Below, in pieces: positions 51,801 through 64,000 of a stretch of 64,000 bases of DNA. The DNA lies in assembly GCA_944548615.1 (NCBI GenBank), contig CALYMY010000049.1, forward strand, positions 62,001 through 126,000, read 5' to 3'. Below the pieces are notes generated by a model, which was not told the DNA's origin, made no database searches, and was given only the letters and a program-made list of their open reading frames with translations. Source of the stretch: Micropterix aruncella (Eukaryota; Arthropoda; Insecta; Lepidoptera; Micropterigidae). Position 1 is the first letter of the stretch; the number at the start of each line of letters is the position of its first letter. The translations under genes were made by a program, and so were the position numbers.

Positions 51801-52893
51801 GTTGAGGAGTTCCCTCGTCGGGAGCCAACCCTGGGTGCAGCAGCCATGTCATGGTGGAACTTAGTAATTGCCATCATAATGGAATGCCTATACCAAATTT
51901 CACGTCTCTACGGTTGACCGTTGAGGAGTTCCCTCGTCGGGAGCCAACCCTGGGTGCAGCAGCCATGTCATGGTGGAACTTAGTAATTGCCATCATAATG
52001 GAATGCCTATACCAAATTTCACGTCTCTACGGTTGACCGTTGAGAAGTTCCCTCGTCGGGAGCCAACCCTGGGTGCAGCAGCCATGTCATGGTGGAACTT
52101 AGTAATTGCCATCATAATGGAATGCCTATACCAAATTTCACGTCTCTACGGTTGACCGTTGAGGAGTTCCCTCGTCCTTGTCACGTACCTCTTTCCGTAG
52201 GTTGTTTACTCCTTTTAATTCGTTTAACGCCTCGCGGGCAATATCTCTGGCTCTTTCCGGTATTTCTTCGAAATTCCGAAACGGCACTTCTATTTCTGTG
52301 GTCTCCATATTGTCTCTTCTCGTTGATCAAAGGCACTGAAAATGAAAATGAAAAAGCACAGATTAAATAGTATTGAAAAGTAATTAAAGAAGAAGAAGAA
52401 GACGAGATAAAAAGCAGAAGCAATGAAATGAAAAGCGTTCTAAAACCCTATCTTTTGACACCTCGCTTGTGTGTATATGATAAAATAAAGAATATAATAT
52501 TTAATTTATTAAACGAAGCCGCGGGAAAAATACTAAAACTCCCTTGGCTCGGATCGCTACTATTGAAAACAAACATCGTAAAATCGATAAATAAACTTTC
52601 GCAAGTATGACGAGGGCTGAAGTTACCATAGAAACAGAAATCGTTAAATCGATAAATATTCTATTGCGAGTCGGGCCACCGCCTGAGCTCGTTACTATGG
52701 AAACAAAACCGTTAAATCGATAAATCAATATACCTATACAGATATTAAATCGTCTATAATTCCGTTAATATTACTCAGATTTGAAAATTAAAAGAAGCGT
52801 TAGATGCGCAAAGCAAAACTCTATTAGATAATAATAAACAGGGAGGACTATTGATGCCTTTTAGCGCAATAGCCCTCAAACGTCGGAAGCCAA
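48864..52893 (+). repeat. Unit 13 (complete; copy of unit 11)
   Basis: A 48864-50734, B 50735-52176, C 52177-52893, gene fragment 52138-52308 minus. Shares the 51121 G-to-C marker with unit 11. Confidence 0.95.
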
Positions 52894-55800
52894 TTTATTT
52901 CGAAAAATGTGATTTTTTCATAACAATTTCTATGTTCAAAATGAAAGTTTATATAAAAAAATTCAAAATGTCAAAATTTCGAAAATGCCATTTCGTAGAG
53001 ATTTCAAAGGCCTTCGTTCTGTCCGAACACCGTAACGCGTTAGGTTTACTCTATCTCGATTTATATCGAAAAATGTGATTTTTTCATAATAATTTCCAAG
53101 TTCAAAATGAAAGTTTATATAAAAATTTTCAAAATATCAAAATTTCAAAAATGCCATTTTGTAGAGCTTAAGCGGGGTGTCGATCTCGCCAAAGACCGCA
53201 ACGCGGTAGGTTTACTCTATCTCGATTTATTTCGAAAAATGTGATTTTTTCATAACAATTTCTATGTTCAAAATGAAAGTTTATATAAAATTTTTCAAAA
53301 TGTCAAAATTTCGAAAATGCCATTTTGTAGAGATTACCAAGGTCGTCGTTCTGTCCGAACGCCGTAACGCTATAGGTTTACTCTATCACGATCTTTTTCG
53401 AAAAATGTGATTTTTTCATAACAATTTCTATGTTTAAAATGAAATTTTATATAAAATTTTTCAAAATGTCAAAATTTCGAAAATGCCATTTTGTAGAGAT
53501 TACCAAGGCCGTCGTTCTGTCCGAACGCCGTAACGCTATAGGTTTACTCTATCACGATCTTTTTCGAAAAATGTGATTTTTTCATAATAATTTCTATGTT
53601 TAAAATGAAATTTTATATAAAATTTTTTAAAATGTCAAAATTTCAAAAATGCCATTTTGTAGAGCTTAAGCGGGGTGTCGATCTAGCCAAAGACCGCAAC
53701 GCGGTAGGTTTACTCTATCACGGTCTTTTTCGAAAAATGTCATTTATTCATAACAATTTCTATGTTCAAAATGAAAGTTTATATAAAAAATTTCAAAATG
53801 TCAAAATTTCGAAAATGCCATTTCGTAGAGATTACCAAGGCCGTGGTTCTGTCCGAACGCCGTAACGCTATAGGTTTACTCTATCACGATCTTTTTCGAA
53901 AAATGTGATTTTTTCATTATAATTTCTATGTTTAAAATGAAATTTTATATAAAATTTTTCAAAATGTCAAAATTTCAAAAATGCCATTTTGTAGAGCTTA
54001 AGCGGGGTGTCGATCTCGCCAAAGACCGCAACGCGGTAGGTTTACTCTATCTCGATTTATTTCGAAAAATGTGATTTTTTCATAACAATTTCTATGTTCA
54101 AAATGAAAGTTTATATAAAAAATTTCAAAATGTCAAAATTTCGAAAATGCCATTTTGTAGAGATTACCAAGGCCGTCGTTCTGTCCGAACGCCGTAACCC
54201 TATAGGTTTACTCTATCACGATCTTTTTCGAAAAATGTGATTTTTTCATAACAATTTCTATGTTTAAAATGAAATTTTATATAAAATTTTTCAAAATGTC
54301 AAAATTTCGAAAATGCCATTTTGTAGAGATTACCAAGGCCGTCGTTCTGTCCGAACGCCGTAACCCTATAGGTTTACTCTATCACGATCTTTTTCGAAAA
54401 ATATGATTTTTTCATAATAATTTCTATGTTTAAAATGAAATTTTATATAAAATTTTTCAAAAAGTCAAAATTTCAAAAATGCCATTTTGTAGAGCTTAAG
54501 CGGGGTGTCGATCTCGCCAAAGACCGCAACGCGGTAGGTTTACTCTATCTCGTTCTTTTGTGAAAAATGTGATTTTTTCATAACAATTTCTATGTTCAAA
54601 ATGAAAGTTTATATAAAAAATTTCAAAATGTCAAAATTTCGAAAATGCCATTTCGTAGAGATTTCAAAGGCCTTCGTTATGCCCAAACACCGTAACGCGT
54701 TTTATTTACTCTATCACGGTCTTTTTCGAAAAATGACATTTATTCATAACAATTTCTATGTTCAGGAGTTCCCTCGTCGGGAGCCAACCCTGGGTGCAGC
54801 AGCCATGTCATGGTGGAACTTAGTAATTGCCATCATAATGGAATGCCTATACCAAATTTCACGTCTCTACGGTTGACCGTTGAGGAGTTCCCTCGTCGGG
54901 AGCCAACCCTGGGTGCAGCAGCCATGTCATGGTGGAACTTAGTAATTGCCATCATAATGGAATGCCTATACCAAATTTCACGTCTCTACGGTTGACCGTT
55001 GAGGAGTTCCCTCGTCGGGAGCCAACCCTGGGTGCAGCAGCGATGTCATGGTGGAACTTAGAAATTGCCGTCATAATGGAATGCCTATACCAAATTTCAC
55101 GTCTCTACGGTTGACCGTTGAGGAGTTCCCTCGTCGGGAGCCAACCCTGGGTGCAGCAGCCATGTCATGGTGGAACTTAGTAATTGCCATCATAATGGAA
55201 TGCCTATACCAAATTTCACGTCTCTACGGTTGACCGTTGAGGAGTTCCCTCGTCGGGAGCCAACCCTGGGTGCAGCAGCCATGTCATGGTGGAACTTAGT
55301 AATTGCCATCATAATGGAATGCCTATACCAAATTTCACGTCTCTACGGTTGACCGTTGAGGAGTTCCCTCGTCGGGAGCCAACCCTGGGTGCAGCAGCCA
55401 TGTCATGGTGGAACTTAGTAATTGCCATCATAATGGAATGCCTATACCAAATTTCACGTCTCTACGGTTGACCGTTGAGGAGTTCCCTCGTCGGGAGCCA
55501 ACCCTGGGTGCAGCAGCCATGTCATGGTGGAACTTAGTAATTGCCATCATAATGGAATGCCTATACCAAATTTCACGTCTCTACGGTTGACCGTTGAGGA
55601 GTTCCCTCGTCGGGAGCCAACCCTGGGTGCAGCAGCGATGTCATGGTGGAACTTAGAAATTGCCGTCATAATGGAATGCCTATACCAAATTTCACGTCTC
55701 TACGGTTGACCGTTGAGGAGTTCCCTCGTCGGGAGCCAACCCTGGGTGCAGCAGCCATGTCATGGTGGAACTTAGTAATTGCCATCATAATGGAATGCCT

Positions 55801-56923
55801 ATACCAAATTTCACGTCTCTACGGTTGACCGTTGAGGAGTTCCCTCGTCGGGAGCCAACCCTGGGTGCAGCAGCCATGTCATGGTGGAACTTAGTAATTG
55901 CCATCATAATGGAATGCCTATACCAAATTTCACGTCTCTACGGTTGACCGTTGAGGAGTTCCCTCGTCGGGAGCCAACCCTGGGTGCAGCAGCCATGTCA
56001 TGGTGGAACTTAGTAATTGCCATCATAATGGAATGCCTATACCAAATTTCACGTCTCTACGGTTGACCGTTGAGAAGTTCCCTCGTCGGGAGCCAACCCT
56101 GGGTGCAGCAGCCATGTCATGGTGGAACTTAGTAATTGCCATCATAATGGAATGCCTATACCAAATTTCACGTCTCTACGGTTGACCGTTGAGGAGTTCC
56201 CTCGTCCTTGTCACGTACCTCTTTCCGTAGGTTGTTTACTCCTTTTAATTCGTTTAACGCCTCGCGGGCAATATCTCTGGCTCTTTCCGGTATTTCTTCG
56301 AAATTCCGAAACGGCACTTCTATTTCTGTGGTCTCCATATTGTCTCTTCTCGTTGATCAAAGGCACTGAAAATGAAAATGAAAAAGCACAGATTAAATAG
56401 TATTGAAAAGTAATTAAAGAAGAAGAAGAAGACGAGATAAAAAGCAGAAGCAATGAAATGAAAAGCGTTCTAAAACCCTATCTTTTGACACCTCGCTTGT
56501 GTGTATATGATAAAATAAAGAATATAATATTTAATTTATTAAACGAAGCCGCGGGAAAAATACTAAAACTCCCTTGGCTCGGATCGCTACTATTGAAAAC
56601 AAACATCGTAAAATCGATAAATAAACTTTCGCAAGTATGACGAGGGCTGAAGTTACCATAGAAACAGAAATCGTTAAATCGATAAATATTCTATTGCGAG
56701 TCGGGCCACCGCCTGAGCTCGTTACTATGGAAACAAAACCGTTAAATCGATAAATCAATATACCTATACAGATATTAAATCGTCTATAATTCCGTTAATA
56801 TTACTCAGATTTGAAAATTAAAAGAAGCGTTAGATGCGCAAAGCAAAACTCTATTAGATAATAATAAACAGGGAGGACTATTGATGCCTTTTAGCGCAAT
56901 AGCCCTCAAACGTCGGAAGCCAA
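52894..56923 (+). repeat. Unit 14 (complete; copy of unit 12)
   Basis: A 52894-54764, B 54765-56206, C 56207-56923, gene fragment 56168-56338 minus. Shares the 53065 and 53628 markers with unit 12. Confidence 0.95.
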
Positions 56924-59900
56924 TTTATTTCGAAAAATGTGATTTTTTCATAACAATTTCTATGTTCAAAATGAAAGTTTATATAAAAAAATTCAAAATG
57001 TCAAAATTTCGAAAATGCCATTTCGTAGAGATTTCAAAGGCCTTCGTTCTGTCCGAACACCGTAACGCGTTAGGTTTACTCTATCTCGATTTATTTCGAA
57101 AAATGTGATTTTTTCATAATAATTTCCAAGTTCAAAATGAAAGTTTATATAAAAATTTTCAAAATATCAAAATTTCAAAAATGCCATTTTGTAGAGCTTA
57201 AGCGGGGTGTCGATCTCGCCAAAGACCGCAACGCGGTAGGTTTACTCTATCTCGATTTATTTCGAAAAATGTGATTTTTTCATAACAATTTCTATGTTCA
57301 AAATGAAAGTTTATATAAAATTTTTCAAAATGTCAAAATTTCGAAAATGCCATTTTGTAGAGATTACCAAGGTCGTCGTTCTGTCCGAACGCCGTAACGC
57401 TATAGGTTTACTCTATCACGATCTTTTTCGAAAAATGTGATTTTTTCATAACAATTTCTATGTTTAAAATGAAATTTTATATAAAATTTTTCAAAATGTC
57501 AAAATTTCGAAAATGCCATTTTGTAGAGATTACCAAGGCCGTCGTTCTGTCCGAACGCCGTAACGCTATAGGTTTACTCTATCACGATCTTTTTCGAAAA
57601 ATGTGATTTTTTCATAATAATTTCTATGTTTAAAATGAAATTTTATATAAAATTTTTCAAAATGTCAAAATTTCAAAAATGCCATTTTGTAGAGCTTAAG
57701 CGGGGTGTCGATCTAGCCAAAGACCGCAACGCGGTAGGTTTACTCTATCACGGTCTTTTTCGAAAAATGTCATTTATTCATAACAATTTCTATGTTCAAA
57801 ATGAAAGTTTATATAAAAAATTTCAAAATGTCAAAATTTCGAAAATGCCATTTCGTAGAGATTACCAAGGCCGTGGTTCTGTCCGAACGCCGTAACGCTA
57901 TAGGTTTACTCTATCACGATCTTTTTCGAAAAATGTGATTTTTTCATTATAATTTCTATGTTTAAAATGAAATTTTATATAAAATTTTTCAAAATGTCAA
58001 AATTTCAAAAATGCCATTTTGTAGAGCTTAAGCGGGGTGTCGATCTCGCCAAAGACCGCAACGCGGTAGGTTTACTCTATCTCGATTTATTTCGAAAAAT
58101 GTGATTTTTTCATAACAATTTCTATGTTCAAAATGAAAGTTTATATAAAAAATTTCAAAATGTCAAAATTTCGAAAATGCCATTTTGTAGAGATTACCAA
58201 GGCCGTCGTTCTGTCCGAACGCCGTAACCCTATAGGTTTACTCTATCACGATCTTTTTCGAAAAATGTGATTTTTTCATAACAATTTCTATGTTTAAAAT
58301 GAAATTTTATATAAAATTTTTCAAAATGTCAAAATTTCGAAAATGCCATTTTGTAGAGATTACCAAGGCCGTCGTTCTGTCCGAACGTCGTAACCCTATA
58401 GGTTTACTCTATCACGATCTTTTTCGAAAAATATGATTTTTTCATAATAATTTCTATGTTTAAAATGAAATTTTATATAAAATTTTTCAAAAAGTCAAAA
58501 TTTCAAAAATGCCATTTTGTAGAGCTTAAGCGGGGTGTCGATCTCGCCAAAGACCGCAACGCGGTAGGTTTACTCTATCTCGTTCTTTTGTGAAAAATGT
58601 GATTTTTTCATAACAATTTCTATGTTCAAAATGAAAGTTTATATAAAAAATTTCAAAATGTCAAAATTTCGAAAATGCCATTTCGTAGAGATTTCAAAGG
58701 CCTTCGTTATGCCCAAACACCGTAACGCGTTTTATTTACTCTATCACGGTCTTTTTCGAAAAATGACATTTATTCATAACAATTTCTATGTTCAGGAGTT
58801 CCCTCGTCGGGAGCCAACCCTGGGTGCAGCAGCCATGTCATGGTGGAACTTAGTAATTGCCATCATAATGGAATGCCTATACCAAATTTCACGTCTCTAC
58901 GGTTGACCGTTGAGGAGTTCCCTCGTCGGGAGCCAACCCTGGGTGCAGCAGCCATGTCATGGTGGAACTTAGTAATTGCCATCATAATGGAATGCCTATA
59001 CCAAATTTCACGTCTCTACGGTTGACCGTTGAGGAGTTCCCTCGTCGGGAGCCAACCCTGGGTGCAGCAGCGATGTCATGGTGGAACTTAGAAATTGCCG
59101 TCATAATGGAATGCCTATACCAAATTTCACGTCTCTACGGTTGACCGTTGAGGAGTTCCCTCGTCGGGAGCCAACCCTGGGTGCAGCAGCCATGTCATGG
59201 TGGAACTTAGTAATTGCCATCATAATGGAATGCCTATACCAAATTTCACGTCTCTACGGTTGACCGTTGAGGAGTTCCCTCGTCGGGAGCCAACCCTGGG
59301 TGCAGCAGCCATGTCATGGTGGAACTTAGTAATTGCCATCATAATGGAATGCCTATACCAAATTTCACGTCTCTACGGTTGACCGTTGAGGAGTTCCCTC
59401 GTCGGGAGCCAACCCTGGGTGCAGCAGCCATGTCATGGTGGAACTTAGTAATTGCCATCATAATGGAATGCCTATACCAAATTTCACGTCTCTACGGTTG
59501 ACCGTTGAGGAGTTCCCTCGTCGGGAGCCAACCCTGGGTGCAGCAGCCATGTCATGGTGGAACTTAGTAATTGCCATCATAATGGAATGCCTATACCAAA
59601 TTTCACGTCTCTACGGTTGACCGTTGAGGAGTTCCATCGTCGGGAGCCAACCCTGGGTGCAGCAGCGATGTCATGGTGGAACTTAGAAATTGCCGTCATA
59701 ATGGAATGCCTATACCAAATTTCACGTCTCTACGGTTGACCGTTGAGGAGTTCCCTCGTCGGGAGCCAACCCTGGGTGCAGCAGCCATGTCATGGTGGAA
59801 CTTAGTAATTGCCATCATAATGGAATGCCTATACCAAATTTCACGTCTCTACGGTTGACCGTTGAGGAGTTCCCTCGTCGGGAGCCAACCCTGGGTGCAG

Positions 59901-60953
59901 CAGCCATGTCATGGTGGAACTTAGTAATTGCCATCATAATGGAATGCCTATACCAAATTTCACGTCTCTACGGTTGACCGTTGAGGAGTTCCCTCGTCGG
60001 GAGCCAACCCTGGGTGCAGCAGCCATGTCATGGTGGAACTTAGTAATTGCCATCATAATGGAATGCCTATACCAAATTTCACGTCTCTACGGTTGACCGT
60101 TGAGAAGTTCCCTCGTCGGGAGCCAACCCTGGGTGCAGCAGCCATGTCATGGTGGAACTTAGTAATTGCCATCATAATGGAATGCCTATACCAAATTTCA
60201 CGTCTCTACGGTTGACCGTTGAGGAGTTCCCTCGTCCTTGTCACGTACCTCTTTCCGTAGGTTGTTTACTCCTTTTAATTCGTTTAACGCCTCGCGGGCA
60301 ATATCTCTGGCTCTTTCCGGTATTTCTTCGAAATTCCGAAACGGCACTTCTATTTCTGTGGTCTCCATATTGTCTCTTCTCGTTGATCAAAGGCACTGAA
60401 AATGAAAATGAAAAAGCACAGATTAAATAGTATTGAAAAGTAATTAAAGAAGAAGAAGAAGACGAGATAAAAAGCAGAAGCAATGAAATGAAAAGCGTTC
60501 TAAAACCCTATCTTTTGACACCTCGCTTGTGTGTATATGATAAAATAAAGAATATAATATTTAATTTATTAAACGAAGCCGCGGGAAAAATACTAAAACT
60601 CCCTTGGCTCGGATCGCTACTATTGAAAACAAACATCGTAAAATCGATAAATAAACTTTCGCAAGTATGACGAGGGCTGAAGTTACCATAGAAACAGAAA
60701 TCGTTAAATCGATAAATATTCTATTGCGAGTCGGGCCACCGCCTGAGCTCGTTACTATGGAAACAAAACCGTTAAATCGATAAATCAATATACCTATACA
60801 GATATTAAATCGTCTATAATTCCGTTAATATTACTCAGATTTGAAAATTAAAAGAAGCGTTAGATGCGCAAAGCAAAACTCTATTAGATAATAATAAACA
60901 GGGAGGACTATTGATGCCTTTTAGCGCAATAGCCCTCAAACGTCGGAAGCCAA
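56924..60953 (+). repeat. Unit 15 (complete)
   Basis: A 56924-58794, B 58795-60236, C 60237-60953, gene fragment 60198-60368 minus. Private changes: C to T at 58388 in A and C to A at 59636 at the start of B monomer 8. Confidence 0.95.
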
Positions 60954-63900
60954 TTTATTTCGAAAAATGTGATTTTTTCATAACAATTTCTATGTTCAAA
61001 ATGAAAGTTTATATAAAAAAATTCAAAATGTCAAAATTTCGAAAATGCCATTTCGTAGAGATTTCAAAGGCCTTCGTTCTGTCCGAACACCGTAACGCGT
61101 TAGGTTTACTCTATCTCGATTTATTTCGAAAAATGTGATTTTTTCATAATAATTTCCAAGTTCAAAATGAAAGTTTATATAAAAATTTTCAAAATATCAA
61201 AATTTCAAAAATGCCATTTTGTAGAGCTTAAGCGGGGTGTCGATCTCGCCAAAGACCGCAACGCGGTAGGTTTACTCTATCTCGATTTATTTCGAAAAAT
61301 GTGATTTTTTCATAACAATTTCTATGTTCAAAATGAAAGTTTATATAAAATTTTTCAAAATGTCAAAATTTCGAAAATGCCATTTTGTAGAGATTACCAA
61401 GGTCGTCGTTCTGTCCGAACGCCGTAACGCTATAGGTTTACTCTATCACGATCTTTTTCGAAAAATGTGATTTTTTCATAACAATTTCTATGTTTAAAAT
61501 GAAATTTTATATAAAATTTTTCAAAATGTCAAAATTTCGAAAATGCCATTTTGTAGAGATTACCAAGGCCGTCGTTCTGTCCGAACGCCGTAACGCTATA
61601 GGTTTACTCTATCACGATCTTTTTCGAAAAATGTGATTTTTTCATAATAATTTCTATGTTTAAAATGAAATTTTATATAAAATTTTTCAAAATGTCAAAA
61701 TTTCAAAAATGCCATTTTGTAGAGCTTAAGCGGGGTGTCGATCTAGCCAAAGACCGCAACGCGGTAGGTTTACTCTATCACGGTCTTTTTCGAAAAATGT
61801 CATTTATTCATAACAATTTCTATGTTCAAAATGAAAGTTTATATAAAAAATTTCAAAATGTCAAAATTTCGAAAATGCCATTTCGTAGAGATTACCAAGG
61901 CCGTGGTTCTGTCCGAACGCCGTAACGCTATAGGTTTACTCTATCACGATCTTTTTCGAAAAATGTGATTTTTTCATTATAATTTCTATGTTTAAAATGA
62001 AATTTTATATAAAATTTTTCAAAATGTCAAAATTTCAAAAATGCCATTTTGTAGAGCTTAAGCGGGGTGTCGATCTCGCCAAAGACCGCAACGCGGTAGG
62101 TTTACTCTATCTCGATTTATTTCGAAAAATGTGATTTTTTCATAACAATTTCTATGTTCAAAATGAAAGTTTATATAAAAAATTTCAAAATGTCAAAATT
62201 TCGAAAATGCCATTTTGTAGAGATTACCAAGGCCGTCGTTCTGTCCGAACGCCGTAACCCTATAGGTTTACTCTATCACGATCTTTTTCGAAAAATGTGA
62301 TTTTTTCATAACAATTTCTATGTTTAAAATGAAATTTTATATAAAATTTTTCAAAATGTCAAAATTTCGAAAATGCCATTTTGTAGAGATTACCAAGGCC
62401 GTCGTTCTGTCCGAACGCCGTAACCCTATAGGTTTACTCTATCACGATCTTTTTCGAAAAATATGATTTTTTCATAATAATTTCTATGTTTAAAATGAAA
62501 TTTTATATAAAATTTTTCAAAAAGTCAAAATTTCAAAAATGCCATTTTGTAGAGCTTAAGCGGGGTGTCGATCTCGCCAAAGACCGCAACGCGGTAGGTT
62601 TACTCTATCTCGTTCTTTTGTGAAAAATGTGATTTTTTCATAACAATTTCTATGTTCAAAATGAAAGTTTATATAAAAAATTTCAAAATGTCAAAATTTC
62701 GAAAATGCCATTTCGTAGAGATTTCAAAGGCCTTCGTTATGCCCAAACACCGTAACGCGTTTTATTTACTCTATCACGGTCTTTTTCGAAAAATGACATT
62801 TATTCATAACAATTTCTATGTTCAGGAGTTCCCTCGTCGGGAGCCAACCCTGGGTGCAGCAGCCATGTCATGGTGGAACTTAGTAATTGCCATCATAATG
62901 GAATGCCTATACCAAATTTCACGTCTCTACGGTTGACCGTTGAGGAGTTCCCTCGTCGGGAGCCAACCCTGGGTGCAGCAGCCATGTCATGGTGGAACTT
63001 AGTAATTGCCATCATAATGGAATGCCTATACCAAATTTCACGTCTCTACGGTTGACCGTTGAGGAGTTCCCTCGTCGGGAGCCAACCCTGGGTGCAGCAG
63101 CGATGTCATGGTGGAACTTAGAAATTGCCGTCATAATGGAATGCCTATACCAAATTTCACGTCTCTACGGTTGACCGTTGAGGAGTTCCCTCGTCGGGAG
63201 CCAACCCTGGGTGCAGCAGCCATGTCATGGTGGAACTTAGTAATTGCCATCATAATGGAATGCCTATACCAAATTTCACGTCTCTACGGTTGACCGTTGA
63301 GGAGTTCCCTCGTCGGGAGCCAACCCTGGGTGCAGCAGCCATGTCATGGTGGAACTTAGTAATTGCCATCATAATGGAATGCCTATACCAAATTTCACGT
63401 CTCTACGGTTGACCGTTGAGGAGTTCCCTCGTCGGGAGCCAACCCTGGGTGCAGCAGCCATGTCATGGTGGAACTTAGTAATTGCCATCATAATGGAATG
63501 CCTATACCAAATTTCACGTCTCTACGGTTGACCGTTGAGGAGTTCCCTCGTCGGGAGCCAACCCTGGGTGCAGCAGCCATGTCATGGTGGAACTTAGTAA
63601 TTGCCATCATAATGGAATGCCTATACCAAATTTCACGTCTCTACGGTTGACCGTTGAGGAGTTCCCTCGTCGGGAGCCAACCCTGGGTGCAGCAGCGATG
63701 TCATGGTGGAACTTAGAAATTGCCGTCATAATGGAATGCCTATACCAAATTTCACGTCTCTACGGTTGACCGTTGAGGAGTTCCCTCGTCGGGAGCCAAC
63801 CCTGGGTGCAGCAGCCATGTCATGGTGGAACTTAGTAATTGCCATCATAATGGAATGCCTATACCAAATTTCACGTCTCTACGGTTGACCGTTGAGGAGT

Positions 63901-64000
63901 TCCCTCGTCGGGAGCCAACCCTGGGTGCAGCAGCCATGTCATGGTGGAACTTAGTAATTGCCATCATAATGGAATGCCTATACCAAATTTCACGTCTCTA
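60954..64000 (+). repeat. Unit 16 (3'-truncated by window edge)
   Basis: A 60954-62824, B 62825 to the window end (nine full monomers and most of a tenth). The variant monomers sit at the expected third and eighth places. Block C lies beyond the window. Confidence 0.95.

Larger units (their letters stand above)
48864..56923 (+). repeat. 8,060-bp two-unit segment, copy 2 (units 13-14)
   Basis: Carries markers 51121 C, 53065 A and 53628 T. It lies directly next to copy 1 in the same orientation, consistent with unequal exchange by two units. Confidence 0.8.
1..64000 (+). repeat. Composite higher-order satellite array, 4,030-bp unit
   Basis: The entire window is a head-to-tail array of a 4,030-bp unit made of block A (166-bp monomers), block B (119-bp monomers) and block C (717-bp single-copy-like spacer). 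Equivalent landmarks recur at 610, 4640, 8670, 12700, 16730, 20760, 24790, 28821, 32851, 37476, 41506, 45536, 49566, 53596, 57626 and 61656, so spacing is 4,030 except 4,031 after 24790 and 4,625 after 32851. All units share one orientation. Copies differ by only scattered single-base changes, which indicates recent amplification or strong homogenisation. The window starts inside an A block and ends inside a B block, so the array continues on both sides. Unbroken arrays of this kind are typical of eukaryotic heterochromatin; whether this one is centromeric cannot be told from sequence. Confidence 0.97.

Noticed and set aside
1..64000. rDNA intergenic spacer, histone cluster or telomeric repeat
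   Set aside because: No rRNA or histone sequence occurs in any unit, and no short telomere-type repeat is present.

Overview
The whole window is one uninterrupted satellite-DNA array. No conventional gene, rRNA, tRNA, CRISPR array or complete transposon is visible. A 4,030-bp unit repeats head to tail about 15.8 times with very little divergence; by eye I found roughly twenty differences in 64 kb. The array runs off both ends of the window, so its true length is unknown.

Each unit is a chimera of three blocks in fixed order. Block A (1,871 bp) is AT-rich and holds about 11.3 monomers of 166 bp in three sequence subtypes. Block B (1,442 bp) holds 12 monomers of 119 bp plus a 14-bp stub, with a diagnostic variant at monomers 3 and 8. 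Block C (717 bp) is non-satellite sequence. Two of the blocks have an inner five-monomer period (5 x 166 = 830 bp in A, 5 x 119 = 595 bp in B). Above the unit, an 8,060-bp two-unit segment is duplicated (units 11-12 and 13-14). Unit 9 carries exactly five extra B monomers (+595 bp). Unit 7 has one extra base.

Block C is the most informative part. Read on the minus strand it looks like the captured 5' end of a gene. A triplicated cluster of RFX-type X-box motifs, each paired with a CGATA/DRE-like motif, comes first. A plausible short intron ending in a strong 3' splice site follows, then a start codon in good context and 44 codons of coding-like sequence cut off at the B junction. A 4-bp direct repeat (CGTC) flanks C, and a 13-bp remnant of a B monomer follows it, suggesting that C was inserted into a B array before the composite unit was amplified.

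Organism: this is a eukaryote. Nucleosome-sized satellite monomers, higher-order repeats and splice-like signals all point that way. X-box plus CGATA/DRE-like motifs suggest an animal, possibly an insect, but this is inference and no species can be named. The array could be pericentromeric, centromeric or other heterochromatin; the sequence alone does not decide. The many short open frames are by-products of repeat periods not divisible by three.
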